A DNA stretch of 64,000 nucleotides from DATLMR01 sp035634255 (GTDB lineage: Bacteria; Acidobacteriota; Blastocatellia; UBA7656). This document shows positions 36,354-48,041 of this stretch, in pieces (position 1 is the stretch's first letter; each line of letters starts with the position of its first letter). The DNA lies in assembly GCA_035634255.1 (NCBI GenBank), contig DASQDI010000010.1:20609-84608 (forward strand), given 5' to 3'. The notes under the pieces were generated by a model. It was not told the DNA's origin. It made no database searches and saw only the letters and a program-made list of their open reading frames with translations. Position numbers and translations under genes: made by a program.

Positions 36354-38975
36354 GTGAATCGAAACATGGCCTATCAGCAACAGGAATCCGTTTTCGAAGA
36401 GCTTATCGATAAGGCGCTCGCGCAACAGGAGATTCAGGACGGCCTGAAGAAAGCCGGCCTGAAACCGGAGCGCGTCACCGCCGACATAAAAGCCCAGGCC
36501 CAGCTTGTGTGGGGCGCGGCGGCAAACCACATAGCTTACTACGATGACACCGAGAAGAAACTGGAAATCGACCTGGAGCTTGTGCGTAAAGCCGCGCCTC
36601 CGCCTCCCCGACTTCTCAGACTACTGAACGGCCTCAAGGGCTTTCTCGAAGCCCTTCCGTTCCTGTTGCTGTTCGCCTACCTGGGTTTAGGACTTTTCGT
36701 CGGGTGGAAGACGCCCTTCTTATGGTTCACCGAGACGCTCGGTCTGACATACACGATCATCCTCATCGGGGTCATAGCCGCGGGATCGGTCGCGGCCCTC
36801 CTGGCCCGCAGAAGGCTACACGCGAAGTATCAGCAAGAAAGCGCATCCGCTGTCACGGAAAAATCGAAAGAGCTAGGTATCAGCGACACGCGATGGGAGC
36901 TTGCGAGAGCCCGGTCTGAAGTCGAGTCCGCCGCCATCGAAAGCATCAGGCGTGAAATAAGGGCCGACATCAGTAGCAGAATCGATGACTCTTATGAGAG
37001 GAAGCTGTCCATAGAAGAAGCTCCGGGGCTTTCGGAAGTTTTCGACTCCGATTACGAGATCGACACGGCGGCCAAGAGAAAGCTGAGCTTCATGCTGGAC
37101 ACGATGCCCGGCGGGAGCATCGGGATCGCCGGGCCTCGCGGGGCCGGAAAGACTACCTTGATCTACTCTTTCTGCAACGAGTCCATCACAGAAATCAAGA
37201 ACCGCAAGGTTCTGCCATTGATGACTTCGGCCCCCGTCGAGTACGAGCCGCGCGACTTTCTCCTTCACCTCTTCGCGTCCCTCTGTCACCGCATACTGGA
37301 GCGCTCGAACAGCGAGTACAAACCCATCGATTGGAAAAGCACGGACGAAATACAAAAGCCGCTCGGCCTGGAAATAATCAGGCTTATTCCATTCGTAATC
37401 GTACTCTGCTTTGTCACAGGCTCTCTCCTCACCCTGACCGGCCTGGCAATCGCCTACCAGAACGTGAGGGTGAAGAGCGCCGCCGCACAGCCTACACCAA
37501 CCCCGACTCCTCAGTCCGATCAGCCTAAAACGACCTCGCCGGAGCCGCGGCCATCCGGCGAGCCCCCCGCGCAGAAGCAGCCCGCTGACGCCTCCTCACA
37601 GCCGCCGAGCATGCTGGACGAGCTTGGGTTCCACCCGCCCACCCTTTTCAAGTGGGGCTTGCTCCTGATACTGGCTAGCGTAGTCATGTACCTCGTGACA
37701 TGGTTAAAGGTCAGCGACTTTAAGGTAGTCAGAGAAGACGTGATACCCAGGGATGCCCCTATGCCGGAAGTGCTCTCGGACTTCAACCCCCAGGCCCTGC
37801 GACTTAAGGAAAAGATACAATCCGTTTTAGCGAGCTTTATCAACGTCTTTTGGAACCTGAAAACGTTATACAACGTCGGCCGGGCGCGTCAATCAGGGGA
37901 AGTCCTCGCCCCGCATAACAGCCCGGTGCGACCGGAGTTGATTAAAGAAGCGAACAAATGGCTGAAGGAGATTAAATTTCAACAGAGTTATACGTCGGGC
38001 TGGTCCGGCGCTCTGAAATTACCCGTAGGGCTCGAAGGGGGAGTGAACGCGGCGGTCTCTCTTGCCCAGAGGCAACTCAGCCTGCCCGAGATAGTCGCCG
38101 GGTTCGTCGGCTTCCTCAAGAGCATCTCGCGAGACTACAGGGTCATCATAGGGATTGACGAGTTGGATAAGCTCGAAAACGAGCAAAAGGCCCAGCAGTT
38201 TTTGAACGAGATCAAAGCCATATTCGGCCTGAATCGGGTCTTCTACCTCATCTCGGTCTCCGAAAGCGCCATGAGCAATTTCGAGCAGAGGGGCTTACCG
38301 TTCCGGGATGTGTTCGACAGCTCGTTCGATAATATCGTTCACGTCAATTACCTGAAATTCGAGGACGCGAGGGTCCTTCTGGGCCGCCGCGTGCTCGGCA
38401 TGCCAATCCCCTTCCTCGGCCTCTGCTATTGCCTGTCAGGAGGGCTGCCCCGTGACCTGATCCGAAGCTGCCGCAACCTGATAGAGATTAACAGCATGCC
38501 CCAGCAGGACAATGACCTGTCATCGCTGAGCGCCGCGCTTATAAAATCCGAGTTGAGCCTGAAGACGCGCGCCGTAAGCATCTCCGTCGAAAGGATAAAC
38601 ATCGAGCCGGCAAGGAGCAACCTGCTTGAGAAGCTATACCAGCTTGAGACGGAGTCCGCGCCGGTTGAATCTTTGATGACTTATTACTCAGGGTTGCTCT
38701 CTTTATCGAATGACGTGAAGACTCAGGCGGAAGTGCGCTCCGAAGAAGACATTGCCACCGTCAGAAAGATGGCCTCGCGGGTTGAAGAACTGGCGACATA
38801 TTTTTACTACATGATTACGCTCTACCAGTACATCACATCGAGCGATCTGAGCCATAAAGACGGGCGCGCCATGCTCGACCTGCTAGCAAAGGCGCATCAG
38901 GCGCTTTCAATAAACCCCGTGATCACAAGATCGATCCTCAAAGGGTTCCGGGAGCGCAACAAAATGGTCGACTAG
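36354..38975 (+). CDS. KAP-family-like membrane P-loop NTPase
   Basis: An 873-residue protein. An N-terminal pair of membrane helices (about 97-117 and 131-151) precedes the P-loop GPRGAGKT at 260-267. Two more membrane helices (about 341-367 and 432-450), separated by a Pro/Thr-rich external loop, are inserted between the P-loop and the Walker B motif RVIIGIDELDKL (596-607). Membrane helices inside the NTPase domain are the hallmark of the KAP family (Kidins220/ARMS and PifA). The C-terminal 200 residues are helical. KAP proteins act in membrane-linked signalling or phage exclusion; the role here is unknown. Starts GTG 36354 or ATG 36366. It stands alone. Confidence 0.78.
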   Translation: MNRNMAYQQQESVFEELIDKALAQQEIQDGLKKAGLKPERVTADIKAQAQLVWGAAANHIAYYDDTEKKLEIDLELVRKAAPPPPRLLRLLNGLKGFLEALPFLLLFAYLGLGLFVGWKTPFLWFTETLGLTYTIILIGVIAAGSVAALLARRRLHAKYQQESASAVTEKSKELGISDTRWELARARSEVESAAIESIRREIRADISSRIDDSYERKLSIEEAPGLSEVFDSDYEIDTAAKRKLSFMLDTMPGGSIGIAGPRGAGKTTLIYSFCNESITEIKNRKVLPLMTSAPVEYEPRDFLLHLFASLCHRILERSNSEYKPIDWKSTDEIQKPLGLEIIRLIPFVIVLCFVTGSLLTLTGLAIAYQNVRVKSAAAQPTPTPTPQSDQPKTTSPEPRPSGEPPAQKQPADASSQPPSMLDELGFHPPTLFKWGLLLILASVVMYLVTWLKVSDFKVVREDVIPRDAPMPEVLSDFNPQALRLKEKIQSVLASFINVFWNLKTLYNVGRARQSGEVLAPHNSPVRPELIKEANKWLKEIKFQQSYTSGWSGALKLPVGLEGGVNAAVSLAQRQLSLPEIVAGFVGFLKSISRDYRVIIGIDELDKLENEQKAQQFLNEIKAIFGLNRVFYLISVSESAMSNFEQRGLPFRDVFDSSFDNIVHVNYLKFEDARVLLGRRVLGMPIPFLGLCYCLSGGLPRDLIRSCRNLIEINSMPQQDNDLSSLSAALIKSELSLKTRAVSISVERINIEPARSNLLEKLYQLETESAPVESLMTYYSGLLSLSNDVKTQAEVRSEEDIATVRKMASRVEELATYFYYMITLYQYITSSDLSHKDGRAMLDLLAKAHQALSINPVITRSILKGFRERNKMVD

Positions 38976-39001
38976 GGCCAGCCTGCTTTCGAAGCGATCC
39001 C

Positions 39002-39775
39002 TCAAGAGTCCCCCCCCGGTCGCCCCGTGTTTCCGAGGTCGCCCATCAGGTGTTGGAGTAAAGAGATGGCGACTATCGCGGCGGTCTCGGCCCTGAGCAC
39101 GCGCGGCCCAAGGGTGACGAATTTACAGCCGCCCGCTTTCATCCTGCTCAACTCTTCGTCGCTCCACCCGCCCTCGGGGCCGACGAGCGCCGAGACAGGA
39201 CCGGCTCCGGGAGCCTCTTTCAGGGCGTCCGCGATTGGCGAGCCGCCCCTCTCGCTGAAGACCAGAATGGCCCCCGAAGAGGCCGGGGGGCTCGCGATAA
39301 ACTCTCCCACCTTCATAAGCGGAGTAAACTCGACGAGGCGGCGGCGGCCGCATTGCTTGAGCGCCTCAAGCGATATGCGACGCCATCGCTCCAGCCTCTT
39401 TCCCGCCTGCTCTAACGAGAGATTAACGTCCGAGTGGTCCGACGAGAGCGGCACGATGCGGCTCACTCCCAACTCGGTCGCCTTCTGAACTATGAGGTCG
39501 AACTTCTCCCCCTTCGCGACGGCCTGCGCGAGCGTGAGGTGCGAGGGGGATTCGACCGCGTCTTCGAGGACCCTGATTATGCGGAGCCGGGCGCAGTTCG
39601 ATCTTATCTCCGTGATCTCGCACTCACGCTCCACGCCCTCCCCGTCGAAGACGAAGACGGGGTCGCCGGGCTTCAACCGGAGCACGCGGGAGAGGTGGTG
39701 TGATTCCTCACCCGAGAGACTTATCACCGGCCCTTCGACCTGCTCGGGCGGAGCGTAGAACCTTCGCCTCGCCAT
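39002..39775 (-). CDS. rsmE: 16S rRNA m3U1498 methyltransferase RsmE
   Basis: About 257 residues of the SPOUT methyltransferase RsmE. The N-terminal RNA-binding part opens MARRRFYAPPEQVEGPV, with SGEESHHLSRVLRLKPGD; the C-terminal knot has LVGPEGGWSDEELSRMK and LGPRVLRAETAAIVAISLLQ, which binds SAM. The start at 39775 (ATG) overlaps the prmA stop as ATGA; the frame extends upstream but inside prmA and unlike the family. Last gene of the reverse-strand RNA/ribosome block. Confidence 0.93.
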   Translation of the reverse strand: MARRRFYAPPEQVEGPVISLSGEESHHLSRVLRLKPGDPVFVFDGEGVERECEITEIRSNCARLRIIRVLEDAVESPSHLTLAQAVAKGEKFDLIVQKATELGVSRIVPLSSDHSDVNLSLEQAGKRLERWRRISLEALKQCGRRRLVEFTPLMKVGEFIASPPASSGAILVFSERGGSPIADALKEAPGAGPVSALVGPEGGWSDEELSRMKAGGCKFVTLGPRVLRAETAAIVAISLLQHLMGDLGNTGRPGGDS

Positions 39776-40665
39776 CAGTCGTCCCCTCTTCGCGCGACCA
39801 GAGCGGACCACTCGCCGGCCTCGTTCCGCTCGACGATTTTCAACCCCGCCCCCTCCGCGCGGTCTTCGACCTCGGGCCGCAAAGCTGTCAGTATCCCCGA
39901 GAGGATCATCGAGCCCGAGTCCGAGAGGCACGCGGCGAGGTCGTCGAAGAGGCCCACGATCACCTCGGCCGTCAGGTTCGCCACTACTACGTCGAAAGCG
40001 CCCCCGCGAAAATCGCGCGCCCCCCCCTCCCTGATTTCGAGCGCGCCCTCCACCCCATTTATCGCGGCGTTTTCCAGAGCCACTCCGACCGCCAGAGGGT
40101 CGATGTCTACCGCGACGACGCGCGACCCCGGCACCAGCTTCGCCGCGGCGATGGCGAGTATGCCGGTGCCCGTCCCGACATCGATCATCTTCCCGCCGCG
40201 CCAGTGCCGCTCGATTGCTTCGAGGCAGAGGCGCGTCGTCTCGTGCGTGCCGGTGCCGAAAGCCATCCCCGGATCGATCTCTATCACTTCACGCCCCCGG
40301 CTGTCGTCCGGCAGCTTCCACGAGGGGGAGATTATCAACCGCTCCCCGATCGGGACGGCTTCGAAGCCTTCCTTCCACTTCTGCATCCAGTCCTGATCGG
40401 CTAGCCTCGAAACAGACATATTGAGCAGATCGCCGCCCCGCCCCCCGGCCGCGAGCCCCGACCTCAACCCGTCACTCACCCGCGCGAGGTCCGCGCGCTC
40501 GTCGAAGTAGGCCCCGAGCTTCACCGCGTCAGGCCCCTCTCCGAGGGTGACGATGCCGCTGGTGTTCATCTCGAATAACAGGGAGCTGGCGAGTTCCTCG
40601 GCCTCTCGGGAGACGGTCACCGACAGCAGTTGCCACGTCTTTTCGCTCTTTGGGTCTTGAGACAC
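39775..40665 (-). CDS. prmA: Ribosomal protein L11 methyltransferase PrmA
   Basis: About 296 residues. The GTG at 40665 is chosen because GGAG lies 7 bases upstream and the protein then opens with SQDPKSEKTWQLLSVTVS, in line with PrmA; the frame stays open further upstream but only across the era coding region. Conserved motifs are DQDWMQKWKEGFEA, IEIDPGMAFGTGTHETTRLC, the SAM site MIDVGTGTGILAIAA and VVANLTAEVI (an NLPY/NLTA type motif). PrmA trimethylates L11. It lies between era and rsmE. Confidence 0.93.
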   Translation of the reverse strand: MSQDPKSEKTWQLLSVTVSREAEELASSLLFEMNTSGIVTLGEGPDAVKLGAYFDERADLARVSDGLRSGLAAGGRGGDLLNMSVSRLADQDWMQKWKEGFEAVPIGERLIISPSWKLPDDSRGREVIEIDPGMAFGTGTHETTRLCLEAIERHWRGGKMIDVGTGTGILAIAAAKLVPGSRVVAVDIDPLAVGVALENAAINGVEGALEIREGGARDFRGGAFDVVVANLTAEVIVGLFDDLAACLSDSGSMILSGILTALRPEVEDRAEGAGLKIVERNEAGEWSALVARRGDD

Positions 40666-40682
40666 TCGTCGCTCCCGGAGGG

Positions 40683-41639
40683 TCAGCCGCCCGATATGCC
40701 CATCTCGTCGAGGGCCCGCTCGTCGTTGCGCCAGTGCTCGCGCACTTTCACGAAAAGGCTCAGGAAGACCTGCCTGCCCAGCATCTTCTCTATGTCCGCG
40801 CGGGCGGCGGAGCCGATCTCTTTCAGGCGCGAGCCGCCCCGCCCGATGACGATCTTGCGGTGTGAGGGCCGCTCGACGTAGATGACGAAGCCGATGCGCG
40901 TGATCGTCTCCGTATCCTCCCACGACTCGGTCACGACCGCGGTCACGTAAGGGAGTTCCTCCCCGGTCACGTGGAGGAGCTTTTCGCGCACGAGCTCGGC
41001 CGCTATCGCGCGCTCGGGCTGATCGGTCAGAGCGTCCTCGGGGAAAAGCAGGGGGCCTTCCGGCAGGTGCTCGAAGGCTTTGCCGACGAGCAGCTCCACC
41101 CCGTCGCCCTTGAGCGCGGAGACCGGTATGACTTCGGCGAATTCGCGCTCGCCGACGTAAGCCTCGATCAGGGGGAAGAGGCGGCTCTTGTCGCGCATCG
41201 CGTCGACTTTGTTCGGCACCAGGAAGGCCGGGGTGCCGACGCGCTTCAGCATGTCGAGCACGAAGCGGTCGCCCGAGCCCATCGGCTTCGTCGCGTCGAT
41301 CATAAGGAGTATGAGGTCGACCGACGACAGGGCGCCCGAGACTATAGACATCATCCGCCGGTTGAGCGAGTAGCCCGGCTTGTGTATGCCCGGCGTGTCG
41401 AGGAAGACTATCTGCCCCTCCGGCCGCGTCAGCACCCCGCTGATTCGCGTCCGCGTCGTCTGCGGCTTGTCGGAGACGATGGCGATCTTCTCCCCGACCA
41501 GTTTATTGAGCAGGGTCGATTTGCCCGCGTTCGGGCGGCCGATGAGCGCGACGGCCCCGGCCCTGCGCGCGCCCGTCTGGCCGGGGCCGTCGTCCTGCCG
41601 ATTCATATCCGGGTCGGGAGTTTGATCTTGATCTGACAT
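40683..41639 (-). CDS. era: GTPase Era
   Basis: A 318-residue GTPase that binds the 3' end of 16S rRNA during 30S maturation. G1 is GRPNAGKST (about 34-42), G3 DTPG, and G4 NKVDAMRD; the C-terminal KH domain carries IGRGGSRLKEIGSAARADIE. A 25-residue Asp/Gln-rich tail precedes the GTPase domain. It lies downstream of the CorC-like gene with a 15-base gap and 17 bases before prmA. Confidence 0.96.
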   Translation of the reverse strand: MSDQDQTPDPDMNRQDDGPGQTGARRAGAVALIGRPNAGKSTLLNKLVGEKIAIVSDKPQTTRTRISGVLTRPEGQIVFLDTPGIHKPGYSLNRRMMSIVSGALSSVDLILLMIDATKPMGSGDRFVLDMLKRVGTPAFLVPNKVDAMRDKSRLFPLIEAYVGEREFAEVIPVSALKGDGVELLVGKAFEHLPEGPLLFPEDALTDQPERAIAAELVREKLLHVTGEELPYVTAVVTESWEDTETITRIGFVIYVERPSHRKIVIGRGGSRLKEIGSAARADIEKMLGRQVFLSLFVKVREHWRNDERALDEMGISGG

Positions 41640-41654
41640 GATTGCCGTACCGAT

Positions 41655-42953
41655 CTATTCGCCCGCGGTGCCGGGCGTCCCGTCGCCGGGGGCCGGGTCT
41701 TCAATCGCGGAAATGCGGACGCGGTTCACGCGCTTGCCTTCGGAGTCTACGATTTCGAACCTCAGCCCCTTGTATTCGAGCACCTCGCCCGGAGCCGGGA
41801 CGTGTCCCATCTCGCTGATGATGAGCCCCGCGACGGTCGTGAAATCGTCCGACACGATTTCCTTATCATACAGCAGCTCGACCTTCCTTATCTCGGCGCT
41901 GCCGTCCACGAGGTGTGAGCCGTCTTCGAGCCGGGTGACCTCGTCACTCGCGCCCGCGCGGTCCTCGTCCTCGATCTCGCCCAGAATCTCTTCGATTATG
42001 TCTTCGATGGTGACGAGCCCGGCCACGCCCCCGTACTCGTCTATGACCACGGATATCTGCACCTTCGCCTTCTGCATCTCTTCGAGCAGCTCCCGGATCG
42101 ACTTGCTCTCCGGCACGAAGTACGCGGGGCGGAGGCACTCTTTCAAGGGCGTCTGCGACTTGTCGTCCTCGCAGTAGAGGAGCAGGTCGCGCACGTAGAT
42201 TATCCCCTGTATGTCGTCGATCTGCCCGCGGTAGACCGGGATGCGCGAGTACTTCGACTCGATGATGAGGCGGCGCGCGTCGGCCACGGTCGCGTTCTCT
42301 TCGATGGCCACGATCTGCGGGCGCGGGCGCATGACCTCCCCGACCAGGGTGTCCCTGAACTCGATGATCGACTGGATCAGCTCGCCTTCGGACTCTTCGA
42401 TTATGCCCTCCTCTTCGCCCACGTCGAGGAATGCCTGTATCTCCTCCATGGTCTCTTCCTCGTCCTCCTCCTGCGCGTGTTGCGTCTCTTCCTCGGGGCG
42501 CTTCGCCTTCTCAAGCAGGGCGCTGATAGGGGCGACCAGGAGCGACAGGGGGCCGTAGAAGATCCGGAAGATCGGCAGGAGCATCCAGAAGACCCCTTCG
42601 GGGTTGTTCTGGCAGACCATCCGGGGGAGAAGCTGGCGAAAGACCGCGATGATGAGGATGACCACTAGGAAGGCGACCGCGAGCGGTTGCCGGACGTCGA
42701 GCCTCTGGACGAGGTCGAGCGCGAAGATGGCTATAGCCGCGATGGAGAGTTGGGTGCCGAAGATGAGGACGAGCTCGAAGCGCCTGCGGTCGTCGAGCAG
42801 CCTCCTGAAGAAGCCCGCGCGGGGGCTGTCTTCATGCTCGCCGGCCATGACTCTCAGGGACACTTCACTGAGTGACTCGTAGGCGCTCTCGATGGTTGAA
42901 AGGAAAACGAGCACCAGCAAAGCGACGCCGGCCCCGGTCAATTCGATAGCCAT
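41655..42953 (-). CDS. CNNM/CorC-like membrane protein (DUF21, CBS pair, CorC/HlyC domain)
   Basis: 432 residues. The DUF21 membrane part (about 1-190) has helices at VALLVLVFLS, ELVLIFGTQLSIAAIAIFAL and AFLVVILIIAVF. A CBS pair follows (VGEVMRPRPQIVAIEENATV and LKECLRPAYFVPESKSIREL), then the C-terminal CorC/HlyC transporter-associated domain (DFTTVAGLIISEMGHVPAPG). The family takes part in Mg2+/Co2+ handling. Its position between ybeY and era is a classic arrangement. Confidence 0.9.
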   Translation of the reverse strand: MAIELTGAGVALLVLVFLSTIESAYESLSEVSLRVMAGEHEDSPRAGFFRRLLDDRRRFELVLIFGTQLSIAAIAIFALDLVQRLDVRQPLAVAFLVVILIIAVFRQLLPRMVCQNNPEGVFWMLLPIFRIFYGPLSLLVAPISALLEKAKRPEEETQHAQEEDEEETMEEIQAFLDVGEEEGIIEESEGELIQSIIEFRDTLVGEVMRPRPQIVAIEENATVADARRLIIESKYSRIPVYRGQIDDIQGIIYVRDLLLYCEDDKSQTPLKECLRPAYFVPESKSIRELLEEMQKAKVQISVVIDEYGGVAGLVTIEDIIEEILGEIEDEDRAGASDEVTRLEDGSHLVDGSAEIRKVELLYDKEIVSDDFTTVAGLIISEMGHVPAPGEVLEYKGLRFEIVDSEGKRVNRVRISAIEDPAPGDGTPGTAGE

Positions 42954-42956
42954 ATA

Positions 42957-43478
42957 TTAATCTGGCAAGGTCTCAGAGCCGCGCCCCCCGCGCGGGGCTC
43001 TATCAAGCAGCTTCCTCCTGAGCTTCACTTCGAGCCTGTTCATCTCGCCCCGGTCGGCCTCGTGGTCGTAGCCGCACAGGTGCAGGATACCATGAATGAG
43101 AAGCTCGGCCACTTCGCGCTCGAAGGAATGCCCGGCCTCTTCGGCCTGCCTCAAGGCCGTGTCGGAAGATATTACCACGTCTCCGAGATGGTCGATCATC
43201 TCCGGCTGGATCGTCACGGGGTCGATGATGCTCGCCCCGATGGGGTCGGTCTCTTCCGCGGATTCGGACGGGAAGGAGAGCACGTCGGTGGGGGCGTCTT
43301 TCCCCCTGTACTGCAGGTTCAACTTCCGGATCGAGCGGTCGCGCACGAAGGCCACGGTGAGGCCGAACCCCGCGCGGCCGATGGCGGCGAGCGCGGCGTG
43401 GGCGAGGGCCGACACCTGCCGCCGGTCTATCGCAACCAGCCTCTGCCTGTTGATCACTTCAATCGCCAATTCCGTCAC
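42957..43478 (-). CDS. ybeY: Endoribonuclease YbeY
   Basis: A 173-residue metal-dependent RNase for 16S rRNA maturation and ribosome quality control. The Zn-binding motif HGILHLCGYDH (His-x3-His-x5-His) is complete, and the DVLSFP stretch of the active-site region is present. The start is a GTG at 43478 that overlaps the end of the 7TM-HD gene by 20 bases, so translation is likely coupled. The C-terminal tail is basic (KLLDRAPRGGRG). Confidence 0.95.
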   Translation of the reverse strand: MTELAIEVINRQRLVAIDRRQVSALAHAALAAIGRAGFGLTVAFVRDRSIRKLNLQYRGKDAPTDVLSFPSESAEETDPIGASIIDPVTIQPEMIDHLGDVVISSDTALRQAEEAGHSFEREVAELLIHGILHLCGYDHEADRGEMNRLEVKLRRKLLDRAPRGGRGSETLPD

Positions 43479-45855
43479 CCATGGCCGCGTCGGGCGCCTT
43501 CTTCGACGCCGCTACCCCCGCCGGGACCGCGCCCGAAGTGTCCGTCACGAGCGCGGGCGATTCGCGCCTGGGCTGAGGCGCGGCGGACGCGCGGTTGAAA
43601 TCGTATCCGGGGTAAGTGATCCGGTGATGGTGTATGCCCATGAGGACTTTGACGAAGCTTTCGGCCACGAGCCTCAGCTCGCGCAGGGTGATGTCGGCCT
43701 CGTCGAGCTGCCCGTCGTCGCGTATGCGGGCGATGATCATGTCGATCATGTTTCGCAGCTTCACCGGCGTCGGGTCCTGGACGGTCCGAGCCGCCGCCTC
43801 GACCGAGTCCGCTATCATGATGATCGCGGCCTCCCTGGTCTGAGGCTTCGGGCCGGGGTAGCGGAACTCGTGTTCGAGCGCGGCCGAGTCGTCGTTTTCG
43901 GAGGCCGCGCGCGCCTTGTAGTAAAAGAACTTCATCAGGCCCGTGCCGTGGTGCTGCGGGATGATGGAGATGATGCGGGGCGGCAGCTTGTACTGCTTGG
44001 CGAGCTCGATCCCCTGCTTGACGTGGTTGGCGAGGATGATCGACGACATCTTGGGCGACAGCTTGTCGTGCCGGTTCTCCATGTAGGTCTGGTTCTCGAC
44101 GAAGTAAGAGGGCCGCACCGCCTTGCCGATGTCGTGGTAGTAACAGGCCACGCGGGCGAACAGGGCGTCCCCGCCGACCGACTCCGCCCCGGCCTCGGCC
44201 AGCAGCCCGACCATTATTGAATGGTGATAGGTTCCGGGCGCGCGCTCGGCCAGCTGCTTGAGCAGGGGCAGGTTCAGGTTCGACAGCTCCAGCAGCTTGA
44301 TGTTGGTCGTGATCGCGAAGAGCCACTCGAACAGGGGCAGGATTATCGAGGCCACCATGCTCGCGAGCAGGCCGCTTGCGAACGCGCACAACATGTCGAA
44401 GAGGAAGACCCATAGGCTCGGCTCGCTCGCGCCCAGCAGGTCGAGCGCGAGCGCGGTGACGGCGTTGACCGCGCCTATCCACAGCCCGGCGCGCACGAGG
44501 GTCGTGCGGTCGCGGCAGTTTTGCAGCTGGTATATCGCGCCCACGCTCGACATGAGCGTGTAGGCCGCCAGGTGAACGTCGCCCGTTAGCACCCCGACGA
44601 AGATGGTCAGTATGGCCGAGAACACGAAAGCCGCCTGCGCGTCCGTGAGGATGGTCACGAGCGCCGCGCCCAACGCCAGAGGGGCCAGGTACCTGTAGGC
44701 CATCTGCGAGTCGAAGGGCGCGCGGGCCGTCCACTCGCCCATGGCGTAAGCGAGGGCGAAGAATAACCGGGCCAGCCCGAGAGTGACCGCGAAGCAGGCC
44801 ACCTGAAGCAGGAAGTGGCGGCGCACGCGCAGGTGGCGGCTCTGGTAGCGGCGGAGGTACTGCCAGAGCAGCATCACCAGAAACATCACGATGACGACGG
44901 TGCCCGCGAACTCTATGGCCATGTGGCCGATGGGCCGGCTCTTGTGGGCTTCGAGCAGGAGGGCGGCCTTGGCCGGGGAGACGGTCTCCCCGCTGACCAC
45001 GATGGGCTTCCCTTTCTCGATGGCCACCGATATGGGGGCGATGTTCTTTTGCGCGGCCGTCTTTCGCGCCTCGGTCTCGGCCTCGGAGTAGGAGAGGTTC
45101 GGGACGATGAGGGAGCCGAGCACCTCCCCGAGCAGCTTGCGCTCTTCGGAGCTGTACTCGACCGGCCACAGGACTTTCTCCGAGCGCAACTCCGCCCGCG
45201 CGACTATCACGTCGCGGACCGAGGAGATGTCGGTGACGGTCGTCTCGTGGCCGCTCTTGTCGTCGCGGCGGATGAAGCCGTTGGCCCCGAGCCTGACGAA
45301 CTGGCTGCGGCTGCCGACGATGCCTTTCATCATCACCGAGTCAAGGTGGTCGATCATCAGCCGCTCAAGCTCCGGGTTGAACGAGTGCTTAACGAGCGCC
45401 TGCAACTGCTGGTCGTCTAGCACGAGCCCGCTCGCCTGCTTTATGGCTTCGTGCAACTGCTGGGGCTCGGCGTTCGGGCCCGCCTCCCTGCCGGCGGCGA
45501 ACATCTGCTCGATGCTCCTGCGCATGTCGCGCGTGATCTTCGGCTGGTAGTCGAATACGGGCGGGACGGAGGCGACCGTCTGCGCGCGCAGGCGCTCGGT
45601 CTCGGCCGTGTCTTCGGTCTTCAGGTCGTCCGGGGCGATTATATCGGCGGTCGCGACCGCGCCGGCGGGCAGGGGCTCTATCTGGGGCCTCTGGTAGCTG
45701 CGCAGCAACAGGAAGGAGAGCGCGATTATGATGAAGAGGCCGACGCCCGCATCGATTATCGACTGGTCCGACAGGCCGGAGGAGAAGGTCTTTAAGCCAT
45801 TGACCAGCCTGACGTGCGGACGAGTGCGGGATGGGGCTGCGGGCTTATTCGACAT
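43459..45855 (-). CDS. 7TM-HD family phosphohydrolase (PgpH type)
   Basis: About 798 residues. An N-terminal helix and a large extracytoplasmic 7TMR-HDED domain (about 45-300) are followed by seven membrane helices (about 305-510) and a cytoplasmic HD domain with HHSIMVGLLAEAG, the metal motif YYHDIGK and QHHGTGLMKFFYYKA. Listeria PgpH hydrolyses cyclic di-AMP, so this gene may do the same; the substrate is not proven here. ATG at 45855 is used. It lies between phoH and ybeY, a common gene order. The C-terminal tail is Ala/Pro-rich. Confidence 0.9.
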   Translation of the reverse strand: MSNKPAAPSRTRPHVRLVNGLKTFSSGLSDQSIIDAGVGLFIIIALSFLLLRSYQRPQIEPLPAGAVATADIIAPDDLKTEDTAETERLRAQTVASVPPVFDYQPKITRDMRRSIEQMFAAGREAGPNAEPQQLHEAIKQASGLVLDDQQLQALVKHSFNPELERLMIDHLDSVMMKGIVGSRSQFVRLGANGFIRRDDKSGHETTVTDISSVRDVIVARAELRSEKVLWPVEYSSEERKLLGEVLGSLIVPNLSYSEAETEARKTAAQKNIAPISVAIEKGKPIVVSGETVSPAKAALLLEAHKSRPIGHMAIEFAGTVVIVMFLVMLLWQYLRRYQSRHLRVRRHFLLQVACFAVTLGLARLFFALAYAMGEWTARAPFDSQMAYRYLAPLALGAALVTILTDAQAAFVFSAILTIFVGVLTGDVHLAAYTLMSSVGAIYQLQNCRDRTTLVRAGLWIGAVNAVTALALDLLGASEPSLWVFLFDMLCAFASGLLASMVASIILPLFEWLFAITTNIKLLELSNLNLPLLKQLAERAPGTYHHSIMVGLLAEAGAESVGGDALFARVACYYHDIGKAVRPSYFVENQTYMENRHDKLSPKMSSIILANHVKQGIELAKQYKLPPRIISIIPQHHGTGLMKFFYYKARAASENDDSAALEHEFRYPGPKPQTREAAIIMIADSVEAAARTVQDPTPVKLRNMIDMIIARIRDDGQLDEADITLRELRLVAESFVKVLMGIHHHRITYPGYDFNRASAAPQPRRESPALVTDTSGAVPAGVAASKKAPDAAMGDGIGD

Positions 45856-45864
45856 AGCAATTAT

Positions 45865-45960
45865 AGTGCTGAGCGCCGAGCGCCGAGCGGGAGAAGCCGA
45901 GCGGCCCACGCCTTCCGACGGGCGGGCCGATACTGTCCCTTTCACCCGGCGCTCAGCACT
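45865..45960. repeat. Intergenic sequence flanked by a 14-bp inverted repeat
   Basis: AGTGCTGAGCGCCG at 45865-45878 is exactly repeated in inverted form at 45947-45960, bounding 68 bases of GC-rich sequence between the phoH stop and the 7TM-HD start. Its repeat unit differs from that of the GGGGTCAG family. Confidence 0.65.
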
Positions 45961-45968
45961 ACGCTCCC

Positions 45969-48041
<2,073 letters not shown>

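Noticed and set aside
35122..36357. A 411-codon open frame antisense to the PaaK-like gene
   Set aside because: Arg/Ala-rich shadow reading in GC-rich DNA; all conserved motifs are on the reverse strand.
36354..38975. The KAP NTPase as part of a multi-gene defence island
   Set aside because: The neighbours are a PaaK-like ligase and rsmE/prmA/era; no nuclease, restriction-modification or toxin gene is adjacent.
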